This document shows positions 10,987 through 21,124 of a stretch of 64,000 bases of DNA, one piece after another (positions within the stretch are counted from its first letter, which is position 1; each line of letters opens with the position of its first letter). The DNA is from Oikopleura dioica (lineage: Eukaryota; Chordata; Appendicularia; Copelata; Oikopleuridae), in the NCBI GenBank assembly GCA_907165135.1, contig OU015568.1:132501-196500 (forward strand). The letters are read 5' to 3'. The notes beneath the pieces were generated by a model, which was not told where the DNA came from, made no database searches, and worked only from the letters and a program-made list of their open reading frames with translations. The translations under genes were made by a program, and so were the position numbers.

Positions 10987-11213
10987 TACGAACTCTGGTG
11001 ACGAGCATGGTCACGGAAAACGAAATAAATCGCCTTCAAGACGTCGAAGACGATCTTAGAAGTTGCCATCCAACCCTTAATGATGACATCATTAATGGCG
11101 ATTTCAACGCAGACTGCGACTACATCCGTGATCCGCAAGATTTGACGTTATTCTCTTCCGGAAATTACACGTGGCTTATTTCATTTGATGACGACATCCT
11201 TTTTCAACACTGA
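10987..11213 (+). pseudogene. DNase I-like exon fragment
   Basis: The frame contains the string NGDFNADCDYI. This matches the DNase I family motif G-D-F-N-A-D-C around a catalytic-site aspartate/asparagine, and it is preceded by a segment compatible with the preceding helix and followed by a W-L-I as in the family. DNase I proteins are secreted endonucleases of about 280 residues; only about 75 residues are visible here. The catalytic histidine-containing ends are absent. The frame shifts after 11190, so it is a fragment. Confidence 0.45.
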
Positions 11214-11762
11214 TTCCATCTTTTTTAATGACGATCCCATAACCGAGCTAGTTTCGGATCGTTTTCTGTCGAGTTTGAGTTCTTTAAAAATCAATAAAAC
11301 AAGACTAAACTTATTTTGAGGTTTCTCAATAACTGGAAAAATTTATTGAAATATTGTATGGTTACAACCGTTTTTCATGAATATTTTTTTCATTTATTCA
11401 TCGTGATGGCTTTTAATAATTTTGAATGAATAACGTTTATTTGACGGCAGAGTACCGAGGTAGGCGATCAAACAATTCATTTTTATCCTAGTTTTTTTCA
11501 TTTATAGCTGCCTAAAAGGAGAGAGAAGACTGACAGTTATAATCAAAACTGCCATATCGAATCGACAGAGCCGAGATATTCTTCGCGATTGCTATTTGAA
11601 AATTAAACGAAAACTGTTTGAAGAAAATAATATTGAGTTGTCTCATTATTTCGTCGTCGGCAGTAGAGAAGACTAAAACTTTGAGGAAAGAGCTAGAAAT
11701 GTTAAAAATCTTCAATAATTTGAAATTATCAAAAAGCTCGGAATAGGACGCGAATGACATCA

Positions 11763-12270
11763 TTATTGGAAATTTCGAAGATACTTATGCCAACTTGCCC
11801 TACAAAACAAAAGCCCCCTACGAATACTTTTCTTTATGTGAAAACAAGGAAGACAACGATGAAAATAGAACGCTTGCCATCCACGAGGAAGATACTTCGG
11901 TGGACATTGTGGAGATAGTGAAGCTCTTTGGAGAGTGAGTCAGAAACAAGTGGATGGATTTTATCAAAAGGATTTAATGTCAACGAAGAAATCTGGCCGT
12001 ATGATTACTTGCCAAATTATATCAGTGGACCTTGTGTAATCATGTCTTCGGAGGCAGCGATGAAGATTTCTTTGTCTGCTAGGTTTTGTTAAATAGATAT
12101 TCCGTTTATCATGATGTCAACTTTAGTAAGTTCAAGATAATACCCGAAATACCTGTCGAAGACGCAGTATATACTAGCATCTTGCGAGTAAATTAAGGCC
12201 TGAAACTCGGACGGTTGGGATGGCTTTTCAATAATCACAAAAATTATTGTCTTCACACAGAAAATCAAAT
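11763..12270 (+). pseudogene. GT31 beta-1,3-galactosyltransferase-like fragment
   Basis: Segments in order: ANLPYKTKAPYEYFSLC (about 11790), EEIWPYDYLPNYISGPCVIMS (about 11980-12040), then, after a 45-50 nt intron ending TTTAG, FKIIPEIPVEDAVYTSILR (about 12132-12190). The middle block is the family pattern W/Y-P-x-Y-x-x-Y-x-S-G and the last is the (I/P)xEDVY(x)(G/S)I block of Golgi GT31 enzymes, which add galactose or GlcNAc in beta-1,3 linkage. The DxD sugar-binding block and membrane anchor are not visible. Frames do not join cleanly at about 11935 and a TAA follows ILRVN. A fragment, identity fairly sure. Confidence 0.5.
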
Positions 12271-12339
12271 AAAAAAAAACTAGACAAGAAGATAGATGAA
12301 ACCCTTACCTATTTGAACTTTATGTAATGTTCAACAGTT

Positions 12340-12780
12340 CCTCAGGAATAAATGCAAAATTCGAGCTTGAATGTGACGAGGTAGAGATGTTTGAGACGCT
12401 CTGGGAAGGTAATTAGATATTTGATCGGCAGGATGCAAGAAATCTTTCAGGAAGAGACATTCCGAAGCTAGAAAAGATCAAGCATGAGAAAGCAGTAGCC
12501 TTTTGCAAATCAAAACAGACCGCGAAGAAGAGAATTTCTCAGCACGCAGCTAAGTCGTCTTTGTTTTATCTGACTGGACAGCTGACGAAATTCAACGAAA
12601 AATTCAGGGTGAGTGATTTCCGAAAAAATGTCTTGTTGATAAATTTTAGAAATAAAATCACATAGAATGCACGCACCATTCTGATCCGCTCAAAATCACC
12701 AAATACCTGTTCATCATCGATTCCGACTTGGTCGACAAGGAAAGGTTGAATAGAAACATAAGTAGAAGGGATGAATGAAA
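12340..12780 (+). other. Coding-like debris, not recognised
   Basis: Short open pieces (for example FELECDEVEMFETLWEG, then KLEKIKHEKAVAFCKSKQTAKKR, then after a GTGAGT...TTTTAG intron LKITKYLFIIDSDL) lie in consistent order on the plus strand but with stops between them. This looks like another decayed gene or the downstream part of the glycosyltransferase locus. No family recognised. Confidence 0.2.
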
Positions 12781-12783
12781 TAT

Positions 12784-13880
12784 TTAACGGTCGCTAAAGG
12801 CAGACTCCGAATATTTAGAAGAACTGTATTTGCGACAGATTATCACGAAAACAGCGAAATGGCTCAAACATGGCTCGAATGAATCTGCGACTGGCTAGAG
12901 AAGATCGAAAGGTTTTATTTGTTAACCTTACCAGAACCATGTAAAAGATCGAGAAATTCATTTCCGTTGGCTTAAAAGTAGGCCAGCGTCAAAATCGCTC
13001 ATCAAGAGTTCGAACCGTATTGACAAAGCATAGAATATTTTCATTCTTGTTACACCACTGTCTCACGTAAACATCCCTCATGGGACAGTAGTAAGTAGCT
13101 GGTACATCAAAGACGCCAGCAAATGCGTATTCGAGAGCGGCTCCGTAGCGGCCAATGTTGTTCATATTCATCTATATTTTGACTTGATGATTAAGAGTCA
13201 AAATAACCTGGATCATCATGGAAAGCGAAAATAATAAAAGCTCGATGCAGATTCTGCAAAGAAGATGGACTAAAAAAGCGAATCGAATTTGTGGGCTCCA
13301 GACCACCTCAACCACTTTTTCCCAATCACTCGCAGTTTTCGTTTTTCTTTTCTTGTTTTCATAACTTCTCGGTTCGTCAGCTTGGATTCTTTTGAAACAG
13401 ATTTGTCGATTGTGTGATCTGATCAAAAGATCGTAGACTTTTCTTCAAGCTTTCTTCTCTTCGCATCTAAAGAATGGTAGTGGTTTCTCGTCGAAAATCG
13501 GAGCAAACGGTACCTAATCGTCGCTTTCAATCTTCAAGATAAATATAGCTCGTAAAAACAAAACTTGGAAAAAGCGTTGCGATCTTTAAATTGACTCATT
13601 TTTTCTGTCGAAATCAAGGAAGAGTACGATCCTTTGAATCCTTCCCAATTGAATTTGCCAAAGCTTGTCCAGTCCGATCGGCATAAAATTATTGTAAAAA
13701 GCATTCTGGCAACCAAACAAAACCGTGTCGCATTAAAAGTCGTCTAAAGAGCCTGTCCAGATCGCCGGACCAATCAAAGCAGCCATTCCTAGTCGAAAGC
13801 CACCAGTAAGGACGTACCATAGGATGTCAAGACGGGTACTATACAAAAGTGCTAGAATACTGTCACGTAGGGAAGTTCAT
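12784..13880 (-). pseudogene. Connexin copy A, decayed (empty insertion site)
   Basis: Gap-junction connexin on the minus strand. TM1 region WYVLTGGFRLGMAALIGP is followed by EL1 with CDTVLFGCQNAF, where the third cysteine of C-x6-C-x3-C has become F. A TAA replaces the residue before CDT. Then come the cytoplasmic loop, TM3 (IRFAFLVHLLCR), EL2 (YYCP ... RQWCNKNENILCFVN), a 46-nt intron, the conserved PTE after it, and TM4 (IFYMVL). A one-base loss shifts the frame in the loop. At the loop it reads GTGATTGGGAAAAAG, the uninterrupted version of the site where copy B carries the giant insertion. Vertebrate connexins form hexameric channels; this copy cannot. Confidence 0.75.
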
Positions 13881-13889
13881 TAAGAAAAC

Positions 13890-14410
13890 CTGTATTGAAG
13901 TATTCAATCAATGTTTCTGCAAGAGCGAGCCCCATTTTTTTAATCTGATCGAAATTCGCTGCGTTAGGATATTCTCTCGCCAAGAAAAAGAGAGCAAGGA
14001 TTCAAGTCCTGCTTTTATGGAGCGGACGGTGGCTGTCGATATCGTGTGCGCGCTAGACCGCATAAGAGGAATGAACATTCTCTTCCATTTCTTGCGAAAA
14101 CAATAAGGGTTCATTATAAGGGGACGCCTCTCCCCCTGATTGCCTTATGCTCAATTCGGGTTAGGGTTAGGGTTAGCGATCCTGGCAATCATTGACAATA
14201 AGCTATTAATAAAAGCTTATTATTGAACCTGAATTTATAGACATAGTATTTGATTCAAGGAAACAAATAATTCTTCTTCTTAATTTGTATCAACAGAAAC
14301 TACATTTGCGTTCTCGACCGAGTTTATCAAACAATGTTCCAGGAGTCGATAATTTATCAGCTTTTTCGATCGCGAGTGCATCCTCAACCGTAAATTACTC
14401 GCATTTTCGT
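13890..14410. other. Between connexin copies; short telomere-like tract
   Basis: Around 14158-14175 there is GGGTTAGGGTTAGGGTTAG, three telomere-type units at an internal position. The stretch 13890-14110 is open in places on the minus strand (AANFDQIKKMGLALAETL) but breaks at stops. No confident gene. Confidence 0.4.
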
Positions 14411-14413
14411 AGA

Positions 14414-15081
14414 CTAAAAAGCTCGTACCGGCGATATTATCTGGTTGAAACTTTCCCTGAAATAGCCGTTCGGGACATTAAGGGAATTTCTAGCGCTGGT
14501 CGGAAGAGCACGGTTGCGTTCTTCGGCAAACTGTCGACCGATCAAGGCACGATTTTTAATGGAACGAATCTTTCGATGGAAAAAATGGCTACATGCAGAA
14601 ACGAAGTCCGCCACTAAAATCAATAAGAAAGGTCTTTTATCAAGATTCTTTAGTACCTGTAAGAGCTATTGAAAGAAGACAGGTGATGGTCATGTAGGAG
14701 AGGGAGATTTCCTTTTCCGTTGGCTAGAATTTTTGCAAGAGAAGGACTTCTGATTAAATTACTTTATTGACAAAGCAAAGAATGTTCTTGTTTTTGTTGC
14801 ACCACTGTCTGACGTAGACGTCCTTGACTGGACAGTAGTAAGTGGCTGGTACATCAAATAGTCCGACGAACGCGTATCTATGCTCAGCTCTGTATCGCCC
14901 GATGTTGTTCATATTCAACTTAATTTTCAATGTACTCGAGAGCGCCAAAAAAAGAAACCTGGATCATTGTGGAAAACGAAAATAAGCACACGTCAACGCA
15001 CAGTCTGCAAAGAAGATGCACTAAGAACGCAAATCGAATCTGCTGGCTCCAGACCACTTCGACCATCTTCTTCCCCATCAC
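14414..15081 (-). pseudogene. Connexin copy B, 3' half (C-terminal part)
   Basis: Minus-strand exons, reading away from the giant element: loop and TM3 (KKMVEVVWSQQIRFAFLVH), a 41-nt intron, EL2 (ATYYCPVKDVYVRQWCNKNK then ILCFVNK), a 38-nt intron, PTEKEISLSYM opening TM4, a 43-nt intron, and a basic tail ending at the stop 14414-14416. The EL2 cysteines and the PTEK motif are those of connexins. All three introns restore the frame, and no internal stop is seen in this half. The gene is broken at 15,082 by the giant element. The 5' half is at 31,880-32,405. Confidence 0.8.
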
Positions 15082-15446
15082 TAGGGATGGCATACAAAAA
15101 ATTATATCGCGATTGCGACGTCGCCTTGGAAAACCGAGGGCACCATCTTGTAGAGCAGAAAATTCTGATTCAGATAGGACCCAAAAAAAGGATTTTCGTA
15201 AATAGGTACCTGGATTTTTAGGCACTTTTCTGTAACTCCTCTAAAGGATGCAAAAATTAATTTTTTTTCGTGGAAAGTAGTGTATTTTCATGCAAAAAAT
15301 CCATTTCTGCAAAAAAAATTAACCGCGTAAGAAGAAAAAACCGAGAAAAATGCAAAAAACTGTCGAGAGAGGAAAGCAAAAATCAGTGACGCGGCGGTTA
15401 CGTAACAGCGCGGCAGCCGCGTTACGGCGCTGTTCGCCCGCTTGCC
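15082..15446 (+). repeat. Left terminal inverted repeat of the giant element
   Basis: Pairs with 31521-31879 on the opposite strand. Both contain, in order, the ATCGCGATTGCGA block, 'ccatcttgtagagcagaaaa', 'aataggtacctggattttta', 'ctgtaactcctctaaaggat' and, near the inner edge, GACGCGGCGGTTACGTAACAG and CGCTGTTCGCCCGCTTGCC. Similarity drops at once after CTTGCC. Differences are single substitutions and homopolymer length changes, which suggests a fairly recent insertion. Confidence 0.9.
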
Positions 15447-15653
15447 TAGCTCAGCACTGAAAGAGCTCTTTTTCTCTCTCAATTAACTAATTTTCACAAA
15501 TAGCGTTAATATTTTTTACTAAAAACACTGTACTAAACTTATAAATGAGGAATTTTATTAATACTGTAGATTTTACAGTGTCAAATTGAATCGTAAGCGA
15601 AGAAAGACGCTTGTTTTCCCCTAAATTGAAGCTTATTCCTCCTGTAGCTGCTA

Positions 15654-15890
15654 ATGAGAGCTCTTAAAATACTTCAGGTTGTGAAAAACACTTCCAGTAA
15701 TGAAAGAGTACCTGTCGATAACTCAATCGACTCGCCAAAGGAACCATTCGTCTTGCATCTCCTTTACGACTTCCTGCAATCCAGTGATCCATTATTTAGC
15801 GACGTTCTCGCCACACTGGGAGTAAAAAACGGTCAGATTCAGATTAAACTTGTCGCCGTGGTATCCCTTATTTTACGACGGAAGTGTTAA
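15654..15890 (+). CDS. Short open frame near the left end of the giant element
   Basis: A 78-codon open frame (VDNSIDSPKEPFVLHLLYDF ... LGVKNGQIQIKL) with protein-like composition lies just inside the left inverted repeat. No splice partner was found and no family is recognised. It could be the first exon of an element gene or a remnant. Confidence 0.25.
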   Translation: MRALKILQVVKNTSSNERVPVDNSIDSPKEPFVLHLLYDFLQSSDPLFSDVLATLGVKNGQIQIKLVAVVSLILRRKC

Positions 15891-16029
15891 AGCCTGCCAG
15901 AAGCAAACAAGCGAAATTTGGAACTCGTGAGAATACTCGTCGATTTTGAAAGAAAATGTGTTGTTTTTCCAAAACTCTGTTTCTTCCAACGACTACAGCG
16001 AATTCATTAGGGTCTATCGGCTGGGGAGG

Positions 16030-16350
16030 ACGATTCGGAATGATGAGTGGTCTCATGCAGCGCTGGTTGATCCTAGAACAGGAGCTCTTATCGAGGAGTT
16101 TTTCGGGGAATAACAAAAATCATATCCGGAATGAAAAGTGATCCAATGAACCCTGGGGGTCGTGTCTAACACCACTCCGCTGGTAATGAGCATGTAAGCG
16201 AAGGCGCCAGGGTCGATGCCGTCGATCGAGTGTCGTTCAAAATTGATTCCGCAGTTTCTCAAAAGTGTGATCGAATCTTCGGCGTACATGTCGGTCTTGA
16301 TGTCGTAGTTGAAGTTGAACTAGAAGGTGCAGCGGCCCGGCGCGCACTCG
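16030..16350 (-). pseudogene. CNOT7/8 (CAF1) deadenylase fragment
   Basis: The minus-strand frame reads FNFNYDIKTDMYAEDSI, then GINFERHSIDGIDPGAFAYM, then SGVVLDT...VHWITFHSGYDFCY. These are three consecutive blocks of the CAF1/POP2 DEDD-type deadenylase core, the catalytic subunit of CCR4-NOT that shortens mRNA poly(A) tails; the FHSGYDF block is diagnostic. A TAG at 16320-16322 replaces the residue that is normally Gln before FNF. Upstream and downstream parts of the protein (about 285 residues in full) were not found, so this is a captured or decayed fragment inside the giant element. Confidence 0.7.
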
Positions 16351-16554
16351 TCTTTTTCGTTCATGAAAGTTAAAAAATGCAGCGATGATTTTGGGAAAAA
16401 TATTGAAAGGAAGAGGAAATTTGATGAAATTACTGATCAAACTGAAGACGAGCAAATTGCTACCGGTAATTAACTAGTAGTTAATAACTACTGTAATGAT
16501 GAATTTTCATTGATTGCTGCATCGATGAAATCTACGAGCAAAAAGCCACGACGA

Positions 16555-17035
16555 GCGGCGGAAAAAAGGCCGTGAATTTTAAACGAGAGTTCAAAGAGCC
16601 AGAAATGAACTCTGACTTTGAATCAGTGACTGACGAGGACGAGTTTGATGAAGACGAGTCGCGTGGCCAGGACCCTGAACTCGCCGCTTAGGGAACAGGA
16701 CCAACAGGTGAACACCAAAAAGTGACCGATGAGTCGAGCCGAATTTCCGCAGTTTCAATTTGTTTCCAAATTCGCTCTCCAGAGCTCCTTTCCCGTCCAT
16801 TTCAGCGCTGATAACTCTTTCCAAGAATAAACATACCATGATCAAAATGCTTGGAACAGCAGATGCAAGTAGCCTGAGAAAGACGTTGTTGAACATGGGC
16901 TACTGTCAGACCAGAGCGTATCCAAAGGAAGTGATGGATGGAAGAATGAAGCCTCCAAGACATAAAAATCGTCAACCAAGATTCTTTTCTGATTCAGAAG
17001 AAAAACTAATGATCGAGTTGCTGGGTCGGAGATAA
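16555..17035 (+). other. Coding-like pieces of unknown identity
   Basis: A plus-strand run gives KKAVNFKREFKEPEMNSDF then an acidic ESVTDEDEFDEDES stretch with a TAG after it. A second piece from about 16845 reads DASSLRKTLLNMGYCQTRAY and ends RFFSDSEEKLMIELLGRR. Similar in character to a basic/acidic nuclear protein but not recognised, and not in one frame. Confidence 0.2.
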
Positions 17036-17233
17036 GCGTTGCAGCAGTTCAATTACAAAAATTTTTGTCAGTCATAAATTAAAATAAACCCGCCCATTTA
17101 TTGATTATAAACGAAAAAAATCGAGAAAGGTCTTTTTTTGAAATTTATTGGTTGGCTTTGGCAAATCGCCAGCTTTTCACGCTTTTCAAGCTTTTCAAGC
17201 TTTTTCACGTTTCTTATTCAATTCAAATCTAAA

Positions 17234-18940
17234 ATGAGAAAAGTAACAATTTTTTTTCTTGTGTCCGGGTTCGCAATAGCAACAGAGAATTGGAAAAATG
17301 CGGAAGATGTTGAGATATCAAAACTTGCTCAAAAATACCAAAATGAATCCTTTCTTTCTTCGATTCAGGAAATTGTGATAGAATATAATTTTCATAGAAG
17401 AAAAATAGATTCTTAATTAAAACTGACTGATTATCTGAAAATTTTCTATCAATTATAAGCACGTGATCTCATTTCTAAAAAATTTTCAAAATCTTGAGTC
17501 CGACTATTGCCACTCAGGTAGATAATTTTTTAAAATGAAAATTTTATTTGAATTTAAATATTTATTTTTTCGAAGCAATGGAGCTCGATATTATTTTTGG
17601 AAATCCTGAACAACCTGATCAACATTCTCTTCTTCAAAATGTGATTTCAAGAGCTGAGGTAAATTCCTCGAAAACAAGAAAATAATCAATAAATCAAGAT
17701 AAAAATATATACGCCGTATTGTGTTCGACATAGAAGACATATAAAGAATCAATTCAGAAAACATAAAACAGCAGGAACGGTATAAACATAAAATTAAATA
17801 TCGTACGATTTCAAATGATGATTGCTTCTATTTTATTGTTTATATCAAGCTTTTTAGCTTTTTCTTTTGACAGCATATTGCGAGATCATCAACCTTGCCA
17901 ATTTATAGGCCTGATGAAAATTATTTTATGCCTTGCGAATTATTTGTATATATTTTCATTTAATCACAGAGGACTCAGCATATTTATTCAACGAAATTCT
18001 TCAAAATGCTCAATGGGGCCCGAATGTCTATTCAACGCTTTTGTAAGCTATTTAAGAAACACAAAATTAGGGCGTCGAATCGCGAAAAGTCGGACTTGGA
18101 GCGCGCTAAAGCTTACGTGCCGCGATGAGCACCGCTTTTTAAGCGTTTGCGTGCTTTTGTGAACAGATATTAACGCAAATCGATTGCTTAGGCATTTTTT
18201 TCTTTCAAATTTCCTCCAATGCGATAACTCAAAAAAGCGCTCCCGATACGACTTGGGCGTTGCGCATGTCAGAGCGCACGCTCTCAGTCCGATCACCCCT
18301 GATTCGACGCTTTGCATTAAATTTCAATTCTTAGTGTTAAATTTGGCACTCTGAAAAAAAGACAACCTTTCATTAGAGAAACTCTAGAGGTAATTATAAT
18401 TTTAATCGAATCAAATTTCGAAGGTCAATCTTAATAATTTCTCTTTTACTTATATTAAGCGCGTCGATTCGGCAAGTTATGATGAGGAGGCCAAAATCCT
18501 GAAAGGTTTTATTACCTATTCAAATGCAGGAAAGGATTCCTTACTTTTATTGCTTGAAAACTCTTTATAAAATTTTTAAATATTTGTGTTGAAACCTGCC
18601 TGAGCATTGGAGATTTTTGAAGGGCGCCTCACTTTTAAAAGAAGCCCAAGAACAGCTGAAAGATATTTGAAAACCGCGCTTACACTAGAAAAAATATGCC
18701 AAGGTATGAAAATTCTTTAATAGTAAAAATGAAATATTGATGATAAATAAAATTTTAGATTATTTGCATAATTTGGCGGAAAATCATAACGGCAAAAATG
18801 GCTGGAGTTTGGAAAAGAACCAATTTATCCCCGAGCTTCTGCCGATGTTTGAACGAATTGGATTGGCTATTCACCAGAAGACATTAGATACTCTTCAAGA
18901 ATTCAGCTTCGAGGAACTAATGAACTTTGTCCTAGAGTAA
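17234..18940 (+). CDS. Spliced gene of unknown function carried by the giant element
   Basis: Start at 17234: MRKVTIFFLVSGFAIA looks like a cleavable signal peptide. Exons 17234-17374, 17460-17517 and 17576-17658 join in phase (EIHVISFLKNF; CHSAMELDII) across introns of 85 and 58 nt. The middle is less clear (pieces DSAYLFNEILQNAQWGPNVY near 17970-18040 and DSASYDEEAKILKGF near 18455-18515, with about 400 nt of possible inserted DNA at 18065-18330). The last two exons join perfectly at 18703/18759: LTLEKICQ + DYLHNLAENHNGK, ending at TAA 18938-18940. No stops fall inside the joined exons. The family is unknown. It converges on a minus-strand gene ending at 18961, only 20 bp away. Since it is inside the element and looks intact, it is a candidate element-encoded secreted protein. 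Confidence 0.5.
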
Positions 18941-18960
18941 TCATAAAATAAAGAATTTAA

Positions 18961-20580
18961 TTAATCTTTCGAAATTTTTGAGTCAGCAATAATTTTTTGA
19001 ATTTTTTCTTCCTCTATTTTATCTTCATCTTCTTGATCTCTGCGCGCTCTCATCGCCTTGAAAACCAAAGCTTCTCCTTCTTTTTCCGGAAGTTCCCTTA
19101 ATTCGATAATAATCGGATATAGCTTAAGAAACTCTGGATTATTATCATTCATAGAAATAAGCCGAGGAAATTTGACGTTTCGAGCATAGCTCAGGAAACT
19201 GATTTAGGGACCTGGGCGAGCAGCGCTGAGCCAATCTTCATGCGCTTGCCGTTCTTGTTAGAAATAATATTTATTGAAATTTCTTTTTTCTCTTTCATTC
19301 TTGGTTGATGAGCTAGCGAGAAAAAGAGAAGCTCAACTTCAAAAGGCATCAAGTCTTGCAAACTTTATTTTTTCTTCATGAACTAGCATTATTGAAAAGC
19401 GCGTTAAATTCTGAACAGATCCCACCCAATCAGCTAAACTAAAGCGGTAATCATAAGCGTCTAAGGACAGATAAACAAGATGACTTAGCGCCCGCCCAGC
19501 GGGAATCATGTCCAGGAAGTCTAAAAAGCTAAATCGGAGCGTCCAACCGTGCCGCAACTACCAATGAGTACCGATTTAGTTTAGCTGATTGGGTGGGATC
19601 TGCTCAGAATTTTACGCGCTTTTCCAAAAAGCTCAAGATGAGGAGATATGATTTACAAAAAAAATTTCAACAAATCTTATTTCCAACAAGAATGGCGAGC
19701 GCGTGAAGTTTGGGTTAGCGCTGCTCGCCCAGGTCCTTTAAGCACTCTTACCTTAGCCATTTTCCAGTATGATTTATCGACGAAACGGTAACTCTCCATA
19801 AGCGTATATTTGTACTTCGAAAATCTTGATTTTCATAATGCTTATGCAGAGTTCCAAAAAACGAAAAATTTTTGCTTGTAGATAATCGCATGATCGTTCG
19901 CAGAAAAAAAGAAAACGAAATGTTGGCGTGCAAGTGCGTTTGCTTGTGCGTTTTGGGACCCTGGCTTTAAAACTCCGAATACGCTAAAAGTGTTCTTATT
20001 ATCGTCGATTTTTAAAGATTTTATTTACCGTTCTGCGTGCCTGTTATCTGCGGTGATTCGATAATTCAGGTCCGGAAGCTTGTCAACAAAATAAGCCTCC
20101 TTTTCGTATTTTTGGACTATGCGATCTAATGATTGTCTGAAAATCATATTAAGGGGGATGTCGCCAAAATTGGGTCGGTAATGAATATTTCTCGTATAAA
20201 CTTAGCTAGAAATTTTCAAAAGAGCGATCACGCGAACCTTAAGGGGATAGAATGAGGTTTTCGAAAATATTTCAATTAAAAAGAGTTAAACGTTTCATCT
20301 TGCGAGAAACTTACCTCACATGAAAATCCAGCTTATTTGTAATTTCCTCATTTTTTCTCACAGAATTGAAAAGATTTTCTAGCACTGCCATTGCTTTCTT
20401 TGCGAATGCCTTGTCAGTTTTGCTTTTTTTCTTCAGAGTATTTTCCTTATAAATTTCGAATAATCGTCGAAAACATCCAGTGAATGATGAGTTTGATCGT
20501 CCTCTTACTCTATTTATCTTTTCGATAAAGTTTTGGAATGCCTTCGCTGGATTTTGACATATCAAAGAAAAATAACTGAA
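18961..20580 (-). CDS. Minus-strand spliced gene of unknown function (3' part)
   Basis: Exons on the minus strand: 20311-20565 (AFQNFIEKINRVRGRSNSSF ... KLDFHV), joined in phase to an exon at about 20030-20135 (RQSLDRIVQKYEKEAYFVDK ... ITADNRHAER) across an intron of about 180 nt; then an exon near 19760-19960 with a break (two stops in the frame that gives SANDHAIIYKQKFFVFW and, downstream, YRFVDKSYWKMAK); and a terminal exon 18961-19190 (YARNVKFPRL, MNDNNPEFLKLYPIIIELRE, acidic end). The inverted-repeat element at 19207-19736 is in the last intron. Not recognised; possibly part of one long gene with the exons to the right up to 26,108. Confidence 0.4.
19207..19736. mobile_element. Fold-back element (530 bp, nearly complete hairpin)
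   Basis: Ends GGGACCTGGGCGAGCAGCGCT / AGCGCTGCTCGCCCAGGTCC are inverted, and the symmetry continues inward: AACTTTATTTTTTCTTCATG..., then AATCAGCTAAACTAAA against TTTAGTTTAGCTGATT around 19425-19590. Nearly the whole element is one hairpin. TTTA occurs on both sides (19203-19206, 19737-19740). It is in an intron of the minus-strand gene. Confidence 0.7.
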
Positions 20581-20659
20581 CTGAGTTGAGCTAGGCTGTG
20601 TGAACAGTTCTTATGCACAATTCTGGAGCGCACAATTCCGGAGATTTCCGACAAAAAAT

Positions 20660-20985
20660 CGAGACCAAAAAACTATTCGTGTGACTAGGTTCGTTGAATT
20701 TGGATATTATTTGTATTTTTTTCATCAGGAAATGGATTGATGACTAGGTTCGTGAGACTAGGTTCATGACAAAAACTCACGAACCTAGTCCCACGAACCT
20801 AGTCATCAAGCCATTTCCTTTACTGAGCGAAAATTTTTACCATTTCAAAACTCACGAACCTAGTCCAACGAACCTAGTCATCGACTCATTTCCCTTACTG
20901 CCCTTAAATTTAGCCCTATTTCAATACTCTGGTAGAACCCACCACGAACCTAGTCCCACGAACCTCGTCCTCACTAACTAAGTCC
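20660..20985. repeat. Cluster of CACGAACCTAGTC motifs in both orientations
   Basis: The 13-mer CACGAACCTAGTC or its complement GACTAGGTTCGTG appears about ten times, first inverted (20680-20765) and then direct (20775-20970), with longer blocks such as 'atcaagccatttccttt' repeated between. This is the layout of a small element with sub-terminal binding-site repeats, but I could not fix its ends. Confidence 0.55.
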
Positions 20986-21124
20986 TCATTACCAAAAAAT
21001 CGAATTTCGGGCATTTTTTACAGAAACTTAAGGGTATCTCATTGAAAAATAATAATTGAAAATCCAATCTTTTTGATTTCAGCTGGATATCTTGAGCCAC
21101 CGGATTCTTGTAGAAAGATTCTTG

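Noticed and set aside
18065..18330. Inverted-repeat element with GCGTCGAATC ends
   Set aside because: Short inverted match GCGTCGAATC/GATTCGACGC and similar next 30 bp, but the ends and a duplication could not be fixed, so it is only mentioned in the host gene entry.
20149..20242. Another TTAA element
   Set aside because: TTAAGGGGG and CCTTAAGGGG borders are present, but the ends are not inverted copies of each other.
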